This document shows positions 42,023 to 54,001 of a stretch of DNA of 64,000 bases, piece after piece. Origin of the DNA: Pectobacterium brasiliense. GTDB taxonomy: Bacteria; Pseudomonadota; Gammaproteobacteria; Enterobacterales; Enterobacteriaceae. The stretch spans positions 3,038,001-3,102,000 of the forward strand of contig NZ_JACGFN010000001.1 in assembly GCF_016950255.1 (NCBI RefSeq). Reading direction: 5' to 3'. The notes beneath the pieces were generated by a model. That model was not told the DNA's origin and searched no databases. It saw nothing but the letters and a program-made list of their open reading frames with translations. Position numbers and translations under genes: made by a program. Each line of letters starts with the position of its first letter. Position 1 is the first letter of the stretch.

Positions 42023-43360
42023 ATGAATAAATCACAACCCGGTCTTGCTACCGAGCAAGGCCTGCTGGAGCGCGTGTTTAAACTTAAACAACACGGCACG
42101 ACAGCACGTACGGAAACGATTGCCGGTTTCACGACGTTTTTGACGATGGTTTACATCGTTTTTGTTAACCCGCAGATTCTGGGTGTGGCAGGGATGGATA
42201 CCAAAGCGGTCTTTGTGACCACCTGTCTGATTGCGGCATTCGGCAGCATTTTGATGGGGCTGCTGGCTAACCTGCCTGTGGCGCTGGCGCCTGCAATGGG
42301 GCTGAATGCGTTTTTCGCTTTTGTCGTCGTCGGTGCGATGGGGCTGCCATGGCAGGTTGCGATGGGTGCTATTTTCTGGGGCGCAATCGGTTTCCTGTTG
42401 CTGACTATCTTCCAGATTCGCTATTGGATGATCGCCAATATCCCGCTTAGCCTGCGTTTGGGTATTGCCAGCGGTATCGGGTTGTTCATTGCCATGATGG
42501 GCCTGAAAAACGCCGGTATTATCGTTCCTAACCCTGAAACACTGGTGACGATTGGTAATCTGACGTCACACAGCGTGCTGTTGGGCGCTCTGGGCTTTTT
42601 CATTATTGTCGCGCTGGCTTCACGCAATATTCATGCCGCGGTACTGATTTCTATCGTCGTGACTACCTCAATTGGTCTGCTGCTGGGCGATGTGACGTAT
42701 TCAGGCGTGTTCTCCATGCCGCCGAGCGTCATGTCGGTGGTGGGTCAGGTTGATCTGGCTGGGGCGCTGAACCTCGGGATGTCTGGCATTATTTTCTCCT
42801 TCATGCTGGTTAACCTGTTTGACTCCTCCGGTACGCTGATTGGCGTGACGGATAAAGCCGGTCTGGTTGATGCGCGCGGTAAATTCCCACGCATGAAGCA
42901 GGCGCTGTATGTCGATAGCGTTAGCTCTGTGGCTGGCTCATTTATCGGAACATCCTCCGTTACCGCATATATTGAAAGCTCTTCTGGCGTGTCCGTGGGC
43001 GGGCGTACCGGCCTGACGGCCGTGATTGTGGGTCTGCTGTTCCTGCTGGTAATCTTCCTGTCGCCGTTGGCGGGGATGGTGCCTGCCTATGCTGCCGCTG
43101 GTGCACTGATTTACGTGGGCGTATTGATGACGTCCAGTCTGGCGCGCGTGAAGTGGGATGACTTGACGGAAGCCGTTCCGGCCTTTATTACCGCGGTGAT
43201 GATGCCGTTCAGCTTCTCTATTACTGAAGGGATCGCGCTGGGCTTCATTTCTTACTGTGTGATGAAGCTGGCGACGGGCCGCTGGCGTGAAATCAGCCCT
43301 TGTGTGGTCGTGGTTGCGCTGCTGTTCCTGCTGAAAATCGTGTTTATCGACGGGCATTAA
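42023..43360 (+). CDS. adeP: Adenine permease (NCS2/AzgA-like)
   Basis: The 445-residue transporter of the AzgA-like NCS2 purine permease family is equal in length to E. coli AdeP (YieG), a high-affinity adenine/H+ symporter. About twelve to fourteen helices are predicted; a conserved D-S-S-G-T-L-I-G-V-T block lies near residue 272. The ATG at 42023 is preceded by an AT-rich 245-bp region without a recognisable purine riboswitch or PurR box. Confidence 0.93.
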   Translation: MNKSQPGLATEQGLLERVFKLKQHGTTARTETIAGFTTFLTMVYIVFVNPQILGVAGMDTKAVFVTTCLIAAFGSILMGLLANLPVALAPAMGLNAFFAFVVVGAMGLPWQVAMGAIFWGAIGFLLLTIFQIRYWMIANIPLSLRLGIASGIGLFIAMMGLKNAGIIVPNPETLVTIGNLTSHSVLLGALGFFIIVALASRNIHAAVLISIVVTTSIGLLLGDVTYSGVFSMPPSVMSVVGQVDLAGALNLGMSGIIFSFMLVNLFDSSGTLIGVTDKAGLVDARGKFPRMKQALYVDSVSSVAGSFIGTSSVTAYIESSSGVSVGGRTGLTAVIVGLLFLLVIFLSPLAGMVPAYAAAGALIYVGVLMTSSLARVKWDDLTEAVPAFITAVMMPFSFSITEGIALGFISYCVMKLATGRWREISPCVVVVALLFLLKIVFIDGH

Positions 43361-43369
43361 TGTGTTCGC

Positions 43370-43392
43370 GGCTCCGGGTTTTTTCCGGAGCC
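43370..43392 (+). terminator. Hairpin terminator behind adeP
   Basis: An 8-bp GC stem GGCTCCGG/CCGGAGCC has a T-rich loop, 9 bp after the adeP stop. The T run lies in the loop rather than behind the stem. Confidence 0.6.
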
Positions 43393-43415
43393 TCAGCCTG
43401 CGACAAGGCGGCTGG

Positions 43416-44159
43416 CTACTGTGAGGCGGTAGAGGTGGCTTTTTCTATCGTATGGCTGGTTAATTTCATATAGCGTACAGACTGACGCTGCTGCTGTAGA
43501 ATTTCCCCCGACTTTCTCATGCCCGTTGCCGACGTGTATTTCCACATGATCAATCGGTTAAGTGTGGGGATATGGGCGCAGGCCCAGGCAAGGTAATCAT
43601 CAACATCGCTCATCACTTCTACGGCGGGGGTGCAGGTTGAACGCAGCCTGCCAGAGGCGGGGTGGAGTTTCAGGTTATTGGGAGGGTGGCTGTTCACGCC
43701 AGGGATCTTCATCAATGACTGGCGGATGGTGCATAGCTGCGTTGCTGCTTCCAGCGGATCGCGCTGCGCGTCGATCCACGCCTGTTCGGCCTGTGTCTGC
43801 GCCTGCATCTGTGGAACGACCTGATTTGTTGGCCTGACATGAACGATTTCGATATCCATACCGACGCTGCCTTCTTCGCTCAGGAGAATGGCGATAGTAT
43901 TGCCTGCATAGCCGATGCTGAAATTGGGCATATTGGGATCGGCAAAGTAAGGGCGTCCTTCAGGGGACACGAGTAGCGTGGGCAATAGCGGATAGCCGAA
44001 AAAATAGAACATCATCTCAGCTAGCAGCACTCGACTTTTCAGATAACGCTCGCGGCGTTTGGCTGAAAAACCTTGTGTTGAGGAGATGAGCCTATCGGGC
44101 AGTCTTTGTAAGTCAGGAAGCGCTTCCGTGCTTGTCCACCTGACAAAATGGCAGGTCAT
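43416..44159 (-). CDS. 4'-phosphopantetheinyl transferase superfamily protein, degenerate motifs
   Basis: The 247-residue protein resembles AcpT/Sfp-type transferases, which attach phosphopantetheine to carrier proteins. The magnesium-binding motif V-G-M-D-I-E is intact (residues about 98-103). However, the usual N-x-S-H-S segment is S-I-G-Y-A-G and the W-x-x-K-E-A motif reads C-T-I-R-Q-S-L-M-K, so two conserved active-site elements are lost. It may be inactive, altered or act on different partners. It lies alone in reverse, away from the ape cluster, whose carrier proteins would need such an enzyme. Confidence 0.75.
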   Translation of the reverse strand: MTCHFVRWTSTEALPDLQRLPDRLISSTQGFSAKRRERYLKSRVLLAEMMFYFFGYPLLPTLLVSPEGRPYFADPNMPNFSIGYAGNTIAILLSEEGSVGMDIEIVHVRPTNQVVPQMQAQTQAEQAWIDAQRDPLEAATQLCTIRQSLMKIPGVNSHPPNNLKLHPASGRLRSTCTPAVEVMSDVDDYLAWACAHIPTLNRLIMWKYTSATGMRKSGEILQQQRQSVRYMKLTSHTIEKATSTASQ

Positions 44160-44348
44160 TGTTCACTCCGTGATCGTGATAAAAGATGGGAACCTATCAG
44201 GCATTACCAATGCATATTATCAGACTAATATGTGATCTAAAGAAAAATCGATGGATAAATCGGCGATAATTATTAATTAGGCACACCGAATTTTCTGCAT
44301 GGTATGTTTTGTGGCGATCCTTCCCTGTCCGCCACCTGCCAGTCTGTT

Positions 44349-47317
<2,969 letters not shown>

Positions 47318-47989
47318 ATGAATAAAAAAGTCGTTCTTTGTTCTGTATTCATGTCAGCTGCGCTATTGAGCGGATGTGCCACAGAGTCTTCCCGTACCGT
47401 AGAAGCACAAAAAGTGACTTCTTACAGTACGCTTTATCAGGGCGTTCGCAGCCCGATTTCCGTCGGAAAATTTGAAAACCGCTCTAACTACATGAACGGG
47501 ATTTTTTCTGATGGCGTTGACCGCTTAGGTAATCAATCCAAGACCATTCTTGTTAGCCATCTTCAGCAGAGTGGCCGCTTTAACGTGTTGGATCGCACCA
47601 ATATGGAAGAGCTGAAAGCAGAAGCGGGTATTAAAGGGCAAACGCAGACGCTGAAAGGCGCTAGCTATGTTGTTACCGGCGATGTGACCGAGTTTGGTCG
47701 CAAAGAAGTGGGTGACCATCAGCTATGGGGCATCCTGGGTCGCGGTAAAACACAGGTTGCTTACGCAAAAACCACGCTGAACATCGTGAACGTGCAAACG
47801 TCTGAAGTGGTGTATTCCGTACAGGGTGCGGGCGAGTACACCTTATCCAACCGTGAAATTATCGGTTTTGGCGGCACAGCTAGCTATGACTCGACGCTGA
47901 ACGGCAAAGTACTGGATTTGGCGATTCGTGAGGCCGTTAATAATCTGGTTGCAGGAATTGAAAGCGGTGCCTGGCGCCCAGCGAACTAA
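47318..47989 (+). CDS. CsgG/HfaB-family lipoprotein
   Basis: The 223-residue product has a lipobox LLSGC (Cys near residue 20) and CsgG/curli-secretion-channel-like features, including the F-E-N-R-S-N-Y segment and V-L-D-R-T-N-M-E-E-L-K. CsgG-family proteins are usually outer membrane or periplasmic lipoproteins forming pores or complexes; no curli genes are near. The ATG at 47318 precedes the signal peptide; an upstream in-frame ATG at 47297 is ignored. First of three lipoprotein genes. Confidence 0.82.
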   Translation: MNKKVVLCSVFMSAALLSGCATESSRTVEAQKVTSYSTLYQGVRSPISVGKFENRSNYMNGIFSDGVDRLGNQSKTILVSHLQQSGRFNVLDRTNMEELKAEAGIKGQTQTLKGASYVVTGDVTEFGRKEVGDHQLWGILGRGKTQVAYAKTTLNIVNVQTSEVVYSVQGAGEYTLSNREIIGFGGTASYDSTLNGKVLDLAIREAVNNLVAGIESGAWRPAN

Positions 47990-48007
47990 GGGAATAGGAA
48001 TATAACC

Positions 48008-48367
48008 ATGTTATCTCATAAGAAAATTGTCCTGCTACTGGCAGCGACAGTATTAGCAGGCTGTGCGTCCCAGCCAAAAACGATTTACAGCTGGGATAAA
48101 TACCAGCCTGCACTTTATGATTATTATCAACAGGATAAAGTCGGCCCAGAGCAGCAGATTCTTGCGTTGAATGAATCGATCGAAAAAGCGAAAGCTGCCA
48201 ATAAACCTGTCCCGCCGGGACTCTATGCTCAACTTGGGTTGCTGTACGCCAACACTGGCCGTGATAGCGAAGCTCGCCAACAGTTTGAAACTGAAAAAGC
48301 GAAATTCCCTGAATCAGCACCTTTTATGGACTTCCTGTTGAGTAAAAATAAAGGGAGCATTAAATGA
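48008..48367 (+). CDS. DUF4810 lipoprotein
   Basis: The 119-residue protein has a lipoprotein signal with LAGC (Cys near residue 19). The mature part contains a TPR-like helix pair (P-P-G-L-Y-A-Q-L-G-L-L-Y-A near residue 75), typical of DUF4810. It follows the CsgG-like gene by 18 bp and overlaps the next gene by 4 bp. Confidence 0.82.
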   Translation: MLSHKKIVLLLAATVLAGCASQPKTIYSWDKYQPALYDYYQQDKVGPEQQILALNESIEKAKAANKPVPPGLYAQLGLLYANTGRDSEARQQFETEKAKFPESAPFMDFLLSKNKGSIK

Positions 48368-49023
48368 ATCGTTTCTTAGGATTATGTGGTCTGGTTTTTG
48401 CGCTGGTACTGACCGGCTGTGCTAAACCCGTGCCTTATGACTACACGGCATTTAAGCAGAGCAAGCCTAAGTCCATTCTGGTATTGCCGCCAGTTAACCA
48501 TTCCCCAGATGTGAAAGCGAGCTATAGCCTGCTTTCTCAAGTCACCTATCCGCTGGCGGAGTCGGGTTATTACGTCTTGCCTGTCGCTGTAGTGGACGAA
48601 ACGTTCAAACAGAATGGTCTGTCGACCGCGGCGGATATTCATGCGCTGAGTACGGCGAAGTTGCATCAAATCTTTGGTGCTGATGCTGCGCTGTATTTGG
48701 ACGTAAAAGAGTACGGCACGTCATACATCGTGATTAATAGCGAAACCCGCGTTTCTGCGGATGCGCGTCTGGTGGATCTGCGTACCGGAAAACTGTTGTG
48801 GAGCGGAAGCGCAACGGCGTCCAGCAACGAACAGCAGTCAAATTCTAACGGCGGCATCATCGGTATTCTGGTGCAGGCTGCGGTGAATCAAATCGCGGAC
48901 ACGATCTCCGACAAAGGCCACGATGTTGCTGGCGTGACCAGCGCGCGTCTGCTGGCGGCGGGCCATTCACGCGGTATGCTGTACGGGCCTCGGTCACTGC
49001 AATACGGTAAAGAAGCCTACTAA
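48364..49023 (+). CDS. DUF799 lipoprotein (GNA1162-like)
   Basis: The 219-residue product has a lipobox VLTGC (Cys near residue 19) and the DUF799 core, with P-P-V-N-H-S-P-D and D-A-A-L-Y-L-D-V-K-E-Y-G. Family relatives include the Neisseria antigen GNA1162. It ends the three-gene unit and is followed by a strong terminator. Function is unknown; the conserved trio suggests a shared complex at the outer membrane. Confidence 0.82.
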   Translation: MNRFLGLCGLVFALVLTGCAKPVPYDYTAFKQSKPKSILVLPPVNHSPDVKASYSLLSQVTYPLAESGYYVLPVAVVDETFKQNGLSTAADIHALSTAKLHQIFGADAALYLDVKEYGTSYIVINSETRVSADARLVDLRTGKLLWSGSATASSNEQQSNSNGGIIGILVQAAVNQIADTISDKGHDVAGVTSARLLAAGHSRGMLYGPRSLQYGKEAY

Positions 49024-49088
49024 GTTTCTTGGTAGTTCATCGTTACCTTGCAGTACGTCGTTATAGTGTAAGACGTCGCTAAATCATC

Positions 49089-49118
49089 AACGCCGTTCGT
49101 GATTGAACGGCGTTTTTT
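49089..49118 (+). terminator. Intrinsic terminator of the lipoprotein operon
   Basis: A perfect 10-bp stem AACGCCGTTC/GAACGGCGTT with a six-base loop is followed by TTTT. Confidence 0.9.
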
Positions 49119-49145
49119 ATTGTCTGAACCGATGAGTCGGTGGTG

Positions 49146-50648
49146 CTATACATCAGCGGCCTGATGACGATGCTGTTTACTATTGCGGGTTGTCCAGACG
49201 AAGGCCGCGGTCAGCAGCAGGATCAGCGTGGCTGCGGCCAGCACAATGGAAAAACCTGAATCAAAGGCAGAATGGGCCTGTGTGGTAAGCATCTGCCGCA
49301 TATTTTCCGGTAAGGATTCGGCAAAAATTAACGCTTCATCCAGACTGTCATACGCGGTGTCCGGTGCAGCAAACCCAGAGGGCAGCATAAACGTTGCGGA
49401 ATAAGCGAAAGACAGCAAACTGCCCATCAGCGTCACGCCCGTTGCGCCCCCTAATTCATACGACACCTCTTCGATTGACGCCGCCATACCCGCTTTTGAC
49501 GCTGGCGCAACCTGCATAATGGTGCTCGAAGCGGCCGTCATGGTGGAGCCCACGCCTGCGCCAATAACGGTTAGGCTGATGATTTGTATAATGGTGGGCG
49601 CATTGTGCAGCAGCAGATAGCTTCCCATCCCCAGCCCCGAAATCAACAGGCCAGCGGCTAGCATTGTCCCGCTATTCACGCGCGGCAGTATCTTTCCGGT
49701 TAACGGGCCAGAGATAAAGGACGCCAATGACAGCGGTAAAATGAACAACCCCGCCTGTAACGGAGATAGTCCGACGACGAGCTGCAATCGCTGGGTGAAA
49801 GCCAGTTCCATACCGATCAAAGCGGCAGCGGCCACGATAGCGGCGGCTACAGCCGCGCTGAAAGGCGGCAGGCGGAAGAGAGAGAAATCGACCAGAGGGT
49901 GCTTGCTGTTACGCTGACGCCGCACGAACAGAGTAATGAAAGCCACGCCGATGAGCAGAGCGATTAGCGCATCCTCATAAGATGGAACCCGCTTGCCCAG
50001 CTCTTTTATGGCATAGGTTACACCAATCAAACCCACCATAATTAATAGAGAACCGATGAAATCCCAGCGTTGGGAGGCGTTGCCCGGCCGGTGTGGAATC
50101 ACGGTGATTCCCATGATGAGCGCAAGCAAAACGACCGGTACATTAATGAGGAAAACCGATCCCCACCAGAAGTACTCAAGCAGTATCCCGCCCATCACGG
50201 GGCCAAACGCCGCGCCACCGGATGCCACAGCAGCCCAGATACCGATCGCCAGTGCGCGTTCCCGTTCATCAGTAAATGTCAGACGAATAATCGACAGTGT
50301 GGCGGGCATCATCATTGCGGCACCGATCGCGAGTAGCGCGCGAGCAGCGATAAGCATACTAGGTGTGGGCGAATAGGCGGCAAACAGTGACGCCGCACCA
50401 AAGACCACCAGTCCAGAAATAAATAGAGGTTTATGGCCTAGCTTATCGCCCAACGTGCCCATCCCCAGCAGTAAACCGGAGGCAACCAGCGCATAGATAT
50501 TGACGATCCACAGCTTTTCCGATGCAGTCGCGTGCAGGTCGTGAGTCAGTGTCGGGAGTGCGGTGTACAGCACCGTCATGTCGATAACAATCAGGAACAG
50601 GGCGCTGGAAACAATGGCCAGGGTCAGCCACTTCTTTGGTGATTGCAT
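49146..50648 (-). CDS. smvA: DHA2-family drug efflux transporter SmvA-like
   Basis: The 500-residue protein is a 14-helix major facilitator transporter of the DHA2 group. Motif A (G-T-L-G-D-K-L-G-H-K near residue 65-74) and the acidic Asp in helix 1 (I-D-M-T-V) are visible. SmvA homologues export quaternary ammonium and methyl viologen type cations and lie next to a divergent TetR repressor, as here. Confidence 0.85.
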   Translation of the reverse strand: MQSPKKWLTLAIVSSALFLIVIDMTVLYTALPTLTHDLHATASEKLWIVNIYALVASGLLLGMGTLGDKLGHKPLFISGLVVFGAASLFAAYSPTPSMLIAARALLAIGAAMMMPATLSIIRLTFTDERERALAIGIWAAVASGGAAFGPVMGGILLEYFWWGSVFLINVPVVLLALIMGITVIPHRPGNASQRWDFIGSLLIMVGLIGVTYAIKELGKRVPSYEDALIALLIGVAFITLFVRRQRNSKHPLVDFSLFRLPPFSAAVAAAIVAAAALIGMELAFTQRLQLVVGLSPLQAGLFILPLSLASFISGPLTGKILPRVNSGTMLAAGLLISGLGMGSYLLLHNAPTIIQIISLTVIGAGVGSTMTAASSTIMQVAPASKAGMAASIEEVSYELGGATGVTLMGSLLSFAYSATFMLPSGFAAPDTAYDSLDEALIFAESLPENMRQMLTTQAHSAFDSGFSIVLAAATLILLLTAAFVWTTRNSKQHRHQAADV

Positions 50649-50720
50649 AGCAGGATCTCTACCTTGAACTTCTATTTTTCATCTGTTGGATAGCGTTCTG
50701 ATGATATAGAATTGCTTTTT

Positions 50721-50736
50721 AAATACAAACGTATTT
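50721..50736. promoter_or_regulatory. Palindromic operator between smvA and its TetR regulator
   Basis: AAATAC-AAAC-GTATTT (50721-50736) is a perfect inverted repeat between the divergent genes. On the minus strand it overlaps a -35 like TTGTAT, 16 bp ahead of TATCAT, so binding would block the smvA promoter. It also lies just upstream of the regulator ATG at 50752. Confidence 0.65.
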
Positions 50737-50751
50737 TAAATTGAGGAAGAC

Positions 50752-51303
50752 ATGGGGCGTCATAAGAGTATTAATCGTGCGTGCGTGTTGGATGCGGCGG
50801 AGCAGATTGTCCGTACGCAGGGAACGGCTGCGTTGACTATCGATGCGGTCGCTAAAGCTGCGGGCGTGACAAAAGGCGGTATTCAGTCGAGTTTCGGGAC
50901 GAAAGACGAGCTGATTCACGCGATGTATCAGCGCTGGGAAGATGAGTTTGATGAGATGGCCGCCGTGTGCATCGGTACGGATGATAGTCGGGAAGCCAGA
51001 GTGCGTGCGCACGTTGATATCACTTATCGGACGGATGCCGCAGAAGGCGATCGAGCGGCGGGCATGATGGCCTCGTTGTTGAATACGCCTGAGCACCTTG
51101 CTAGATCGCAGGCGTGGTACGACAGCCAATTGGCTGGGCTTGACCTGGATTCGCAGGAAGGGCGAGATGCTCGGCTGGCGTTTCTGGCATCCGAAGGGGC
51201 ATTCCTGCTGCGCTATTTTGGCTTTATGGCGGTCGATGACGAGACCTGGAAAGCCATTTTCTCTGATATTTCCCGCCTGCTACCCGAGCGCACTGCTTCC
51301 TGA
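50752..51303 (+). CDS. smvR: TetR-family repressor (SmvR-like)
   Basis: The 183-residue protein has a TetR N-terminal HTH (residues about 10-55, A-L-T-I-D-A-V-A-K-A-A-G-V-T-K-G-G). Divergent from the efflux gene with an operator-like palindrome between them. The likely role is repression of smvA relieved by cationic biocides; ligand is inferred from related systems. Confidence 0.83.
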   Translation: MGRHKSINRACVLDAAEQIVRTQGTAALTIDAVAKAAGVTKGGIQSSFGTKDELIHAMYQRWEDEFDEMAAVCIGTDDSREARVRAHVDITYRTDAAEGDRAAGMMASLLNTPEHLARSQAWYDSQLAGLDLDSQEGRDARLAFLASEGAFLLRYFGFMAVDDETWKAIFSDISRLLPERTAS

Positions 51304-51333
51304 GTCAGAACCTCTTTTCAGAAGGCGCATTGA

Positions 51334-51744
51334 TTATGGTTTGGCGGATGATTGTTCGTCTGACTGCTGCGTCGCCATAATCTTGTCCAGATTCCCTTCG
51401 ACCCATATCGCCAGCTCTTTTACCCGTACACCTACCTCTTTGCCTAATGGGGTGAGGCTATACTCAACATGTGGTGGGACAACCGGATAGGCTGTTCGCA
51501 GGACAAAACCATCACTTTCCAACCATTGCAGGGTCTGCGCCAGCATGCGCTCGCTCACGCCGCCAATCCGTCGACGCAGTTGACTGAAGCGATGAGTATC
51601 ATCAAGTAATGCGATCAGAATCAGTACGCCCCAGCGGCTGGTGACGTGGTTAAGTATCTGGCGAGACGGACATTTTTCCGCGAAGACATTGCCGGTTGGC
51701 AGAATGGGGAGCAATAAATCAATGGGTGTTTTGGGTTGACTCAC
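51334..51744 (-). CDS. HxlR-family transcriptional regulator (YtfH/QorR-like)
   Basis: The 136-residue protein is a MarR-like HxlR winged helix regulator with an early cysteine (C-P-S-R, near residue 25), the redox-sensitive position in QorR-type members. It begins with GTG at 51744 and diverges from qorB, matching the E. coli ytfH/ytfG pair. Two direct TACTTAC repeats (51747-51753 and 51765-51771) lie in the shared gap and could be the operator. Confidence 0.85.
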   Translation of the reverse strand: MSQPKTPIDLLLPILPTGNVFAEKCPSRQILNHVTSRWGVLILIALLDDTHRFSQLRRRIGGVSERMLAQTLQWLESDGFVLRTAYPVVPPHVEYSLTPLGKEVGVRVKELAIWVEGNLDKIMATQQSDEQSSAKP

Positions 51745-51857
51745 TATACTTACCTTTATGTATGTACTTACTTAAAGTTAGCTTTGCCGATATTATGCCA
51801 GCCAGTATCTGTTAATAAAAGACAGTTAATAAAGACAGTCAATAAAAGGAGATCAAG

Positions 51858-52712
51858 ATGATTGCTATTACTGGTGCATCCGGCCAACTGGGCCGTTTGG
51901 TTATCGCACAACTGTTAGAGAAGGTTCCGGCGAGCGACATCGTGGCGCTGGTGCGTGATGTCAATAAAGTTGCCGATCTGTCTGCAAAAGGCGTGCAGGT
52001 GAAAGCCGCGGATTACAATCAGCCAGAAGCGCTGGCTTCCGCGCTGCAAGGTGTGGATAAGGTGCTGCTGATCTCTTCAAGCGAAGTGGGTCAGCGTGCG
52101 GTACAACACCGCAATGTCATCGATGCGGCGGTGAAAGCCGGTGTGAAGCTGGTGGCGTACACCAGCCTGCTGCACGCGGATAAGTCCCCTCTGGTGCTGG
52201 CAGAAGAACACCGCCAAACGGAGACGTTGCTGAAGGATTCTGGTTTACCGCATGTCCTGCTGCGCAACGGCTGGTATACCGAAAACTATGCGGCCAGCAT
52301 CCCTGCGGCGCTGGAACACGGTGTGTTTATCGGTAGCGCGGGTGAAGGAAAAATTACGTCTGCAACCCGTGAAGACTTCGCTGCCGCAGCGGTCGCAGTG
52401 CTGACGCAGGAAGGACAGGCTGGCAAGGTTTACGAACTGGCTGGCGACGAGCCTTACACACTGGCAGAGCTGGCGGCGGAAGTTAGTAAACAGTCTGGAA
52501 AAAGTATCGGTTATCAAAATCTGTCCGAAGCGGAGTTTGCCGCCGCGCTGGTTTCAGCCGGCCTACCTGAGGGTTTCGCGCAGATTATTGCGGATTCGGA
52601 CACTGGTGCATCTAAAGGTGGTCTGTTTGATGACGGTAAGCAACTGAGCCGCCTGATCGGTCGCCCAACCACGCCGCTGTCAGCCGTCGTGAAAGCGACG
52701 CTGCAAAAGTAA
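51858..52712 (+). CDS. qorB: NAD(P)H:quinone oxidoreductase 2
   Basis: The 284-residue NmrA-like SDR protein resembles E. coli QorB (YtfG, 286 residues), which reduces quinones with NADPH. The nucleotide loop is T-G-A-S-G-Q-L-G (residues 5-12). It is divergent from an HxlR regulator, as in E. coli. Confidence 0.92.
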   Translation: MIAITGASGQLGRLVIAQLLEKVPASDIVALVRDVNKVADLSAKGVQVKAADYNQPEALASALQGVDKVLLISSSEVGQRAVQHRNVIDAAVKAGVKLVAYTSLLHADKSPLVLAEEHRQTETLLKDSGLPHVLLRNGWYTENYAASIPAALEHGVFIGSAGEGKITSATREDFAAAAVAVLTQEGQAGKVYELAGDEPYTLAELAAEVSKQSGKSIGYQNLSEAEFAAALVSAGLPEGFAQIIADSDTGASKGGLFDDGKQLSRLIGRPTTPLSAVVKATLQK

Positions 52713-53222
52713 CAAGAATAAAAAGTAACGTGTTAACAATCGGTCCGGAGGTCATTCTGGGCCGATGGCTTTTCGTGCGGCGGATGGAACCGTGAGGATG
52801 TCGGTAGAAGCTAAAATCGAGATGGCCTCTGCATTGGTGCAATAACAGAAATGGCGTAATAACTGAAAATGGGCGTTTCGTCGCACGGAAACGCCCATTT
52901 TATACCGTCAGAAATCGTAATCCCGAAACCGGGCAACCATCGCAAGTAAATTACGAAGATCTTAATACCGCATTTAATAAGGATGCTTGCCAGATTTACA
53001 GAGAAAAAGTAGCGGCGGTAATGGCAGGCATCATACGTCACATTGAACCCCGTAGGCGGGGTTATACTGAAGCTCTTTTGTTGTGCGGTAGGCTTGGTCA
53101 GGATGATTGACCACTTCTGGATAGAGATAATCGATTAAGTCTTCTTGCTCTCTGATTTAATCTAAATGATTGTATTTTGAAGTTATATATTTTCGTGCTA
53201 GCCGTGAAAAAGCAAAGACTAT
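52713..53222. other. Intergenic region behind qorB with two hairpins
   Basis: No gene can be supported here. A strong bidirectional terminator lies at 52866-52901 (14-bp stem AAAATGGGCGTTTC with its complement, eight-base loop), and a 7-bp hairpin at 53046-53063. The rest is AT-rich, increasingly so toward the RelB-like gene, and marks the left edge of an accessory islet. Confidence 0.65.
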
Positions 53223-53768
53223 ATGATACAAAAATTACAATTTGTAGGTTTTGTAAATTATATGCAAGCAACCAAGATAGACTCTCAACTACTTGAAAAA
53301 GCTACGAGCATCTTCGCTGAATTGGGCTTACCGATTGAGCAGGCCATCAACGTATTTTTAGCAAAGTCCGTTCAGGCCAAAGGCTTTCCGTTTTCTGTTG
53401 CCCTTGAAAATGAAGCACAAGCACAGGAAGCTGCACAAACGCAACACAATATCAGCAACACCGAGATCACTGAAGCGATCCAATACTTGGTTGAACATGC
53501 TCTGCCACTAAGTGAAATAGAAAACCTCACGCAGCTAACCTATTGTCGCAACACCTTTGGGTTGTCATTCCCTGTGCTCAAACTCGCTAAATCACCACGG
53601 CCAGAAGACATTCGTAGTGCGGCCAAAGATGCCAAAGAACGAAACCGCTATTCCACCACCAGAGTGGCTCAGCGAGACCAAAAAACCTACGTTATTTGCA
53701 CCCAATGGACCGACAGACACCGTAGCGCATTTTGCCGTTGGCAAGCCATTTTTAGCCGTGACATCTAG
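53223..53768 (+). CDS. RelB/DinJ-type antitoxin-like protein with C-terminal extension
   Basis: The 181-residue protein starts (from residue 14, M-Q-A-T-K-I-D-S) with a RelB/DinJ-like ribbon-helix-helix domain, including the G-L-P-I-E-Q-A-I-N-V-F motif, then adds a helical stretch (about 80-125) and a C-terminal W-rich part with V-I-C-T-Q-W-T-D-R-H. Usual antitoxins are 80-100 residues, so this is fused or a repurposed regulator. No partner toxin is adjacent. Starts at 53223 and 53262 are both possible; neither has a clear ribosome site. It lies in low-GC DNA. Confidence 0.6.
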   Translation: MIQKLQFVGFVNYMQATKIDSQLLEKATSIFAELGLPIEQAINVFLAKSVQAKGFPFSVALENEAQAQEAAQTQHNISNTEITEAIQYLVEHALPLSEIENLTQLTYCRNTFGLSFPVLKLAKSPRPEDIRSAAKDAKERNRYSTTRVAQRDQKTYVICTQWTDRHRSAFCRWQAIFSRDI

Positions 53769-53837
53769 ATAACTCGCAAGATGAACCTCAAACAATGAAC
53801 TGGTTTTTAACGATTTAACTTTATTTAGGCAGTATCA

Positions 53838-54001
53838 ATGAACTTACAAGACAAAGAACAAAGCGCCAGGCTCTGCTGAAAGAAGGTGATATCGCTCGAA
53901 CGCTGCTCAAAGACCAACAAGTTATGGCGAGTTATGTTGAGCTGATTTTTGACATGATGAAGCAGAGGGCGGCTGATCCACTGAATAACCAACATGGCTA
54001 A
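53838..54001 (+). pseudogene. Decayed small gene (frameshift)
   Basis: An ATG at 53838 opens M-N-L-Q-D-K-E-Q and stops after 13 codons (TGA 53877), but another frame from about 53861 reads R-Q-A-L-L-K-E-G-D-I-A-R-T-L-L-K-D-Q-Q and on to a stop at 53999, with normal codon use. Joining the two by a one-base frameshift gives a ~54-residue protein. I do not recognise its family. Confidence 0.55.

Noticed and set aside
53557..53772. 71-codon frame overlapping the RelB-like gene
   Set aside because: Alternate-frame shadow of the RelB-like gene; no initiation signal.
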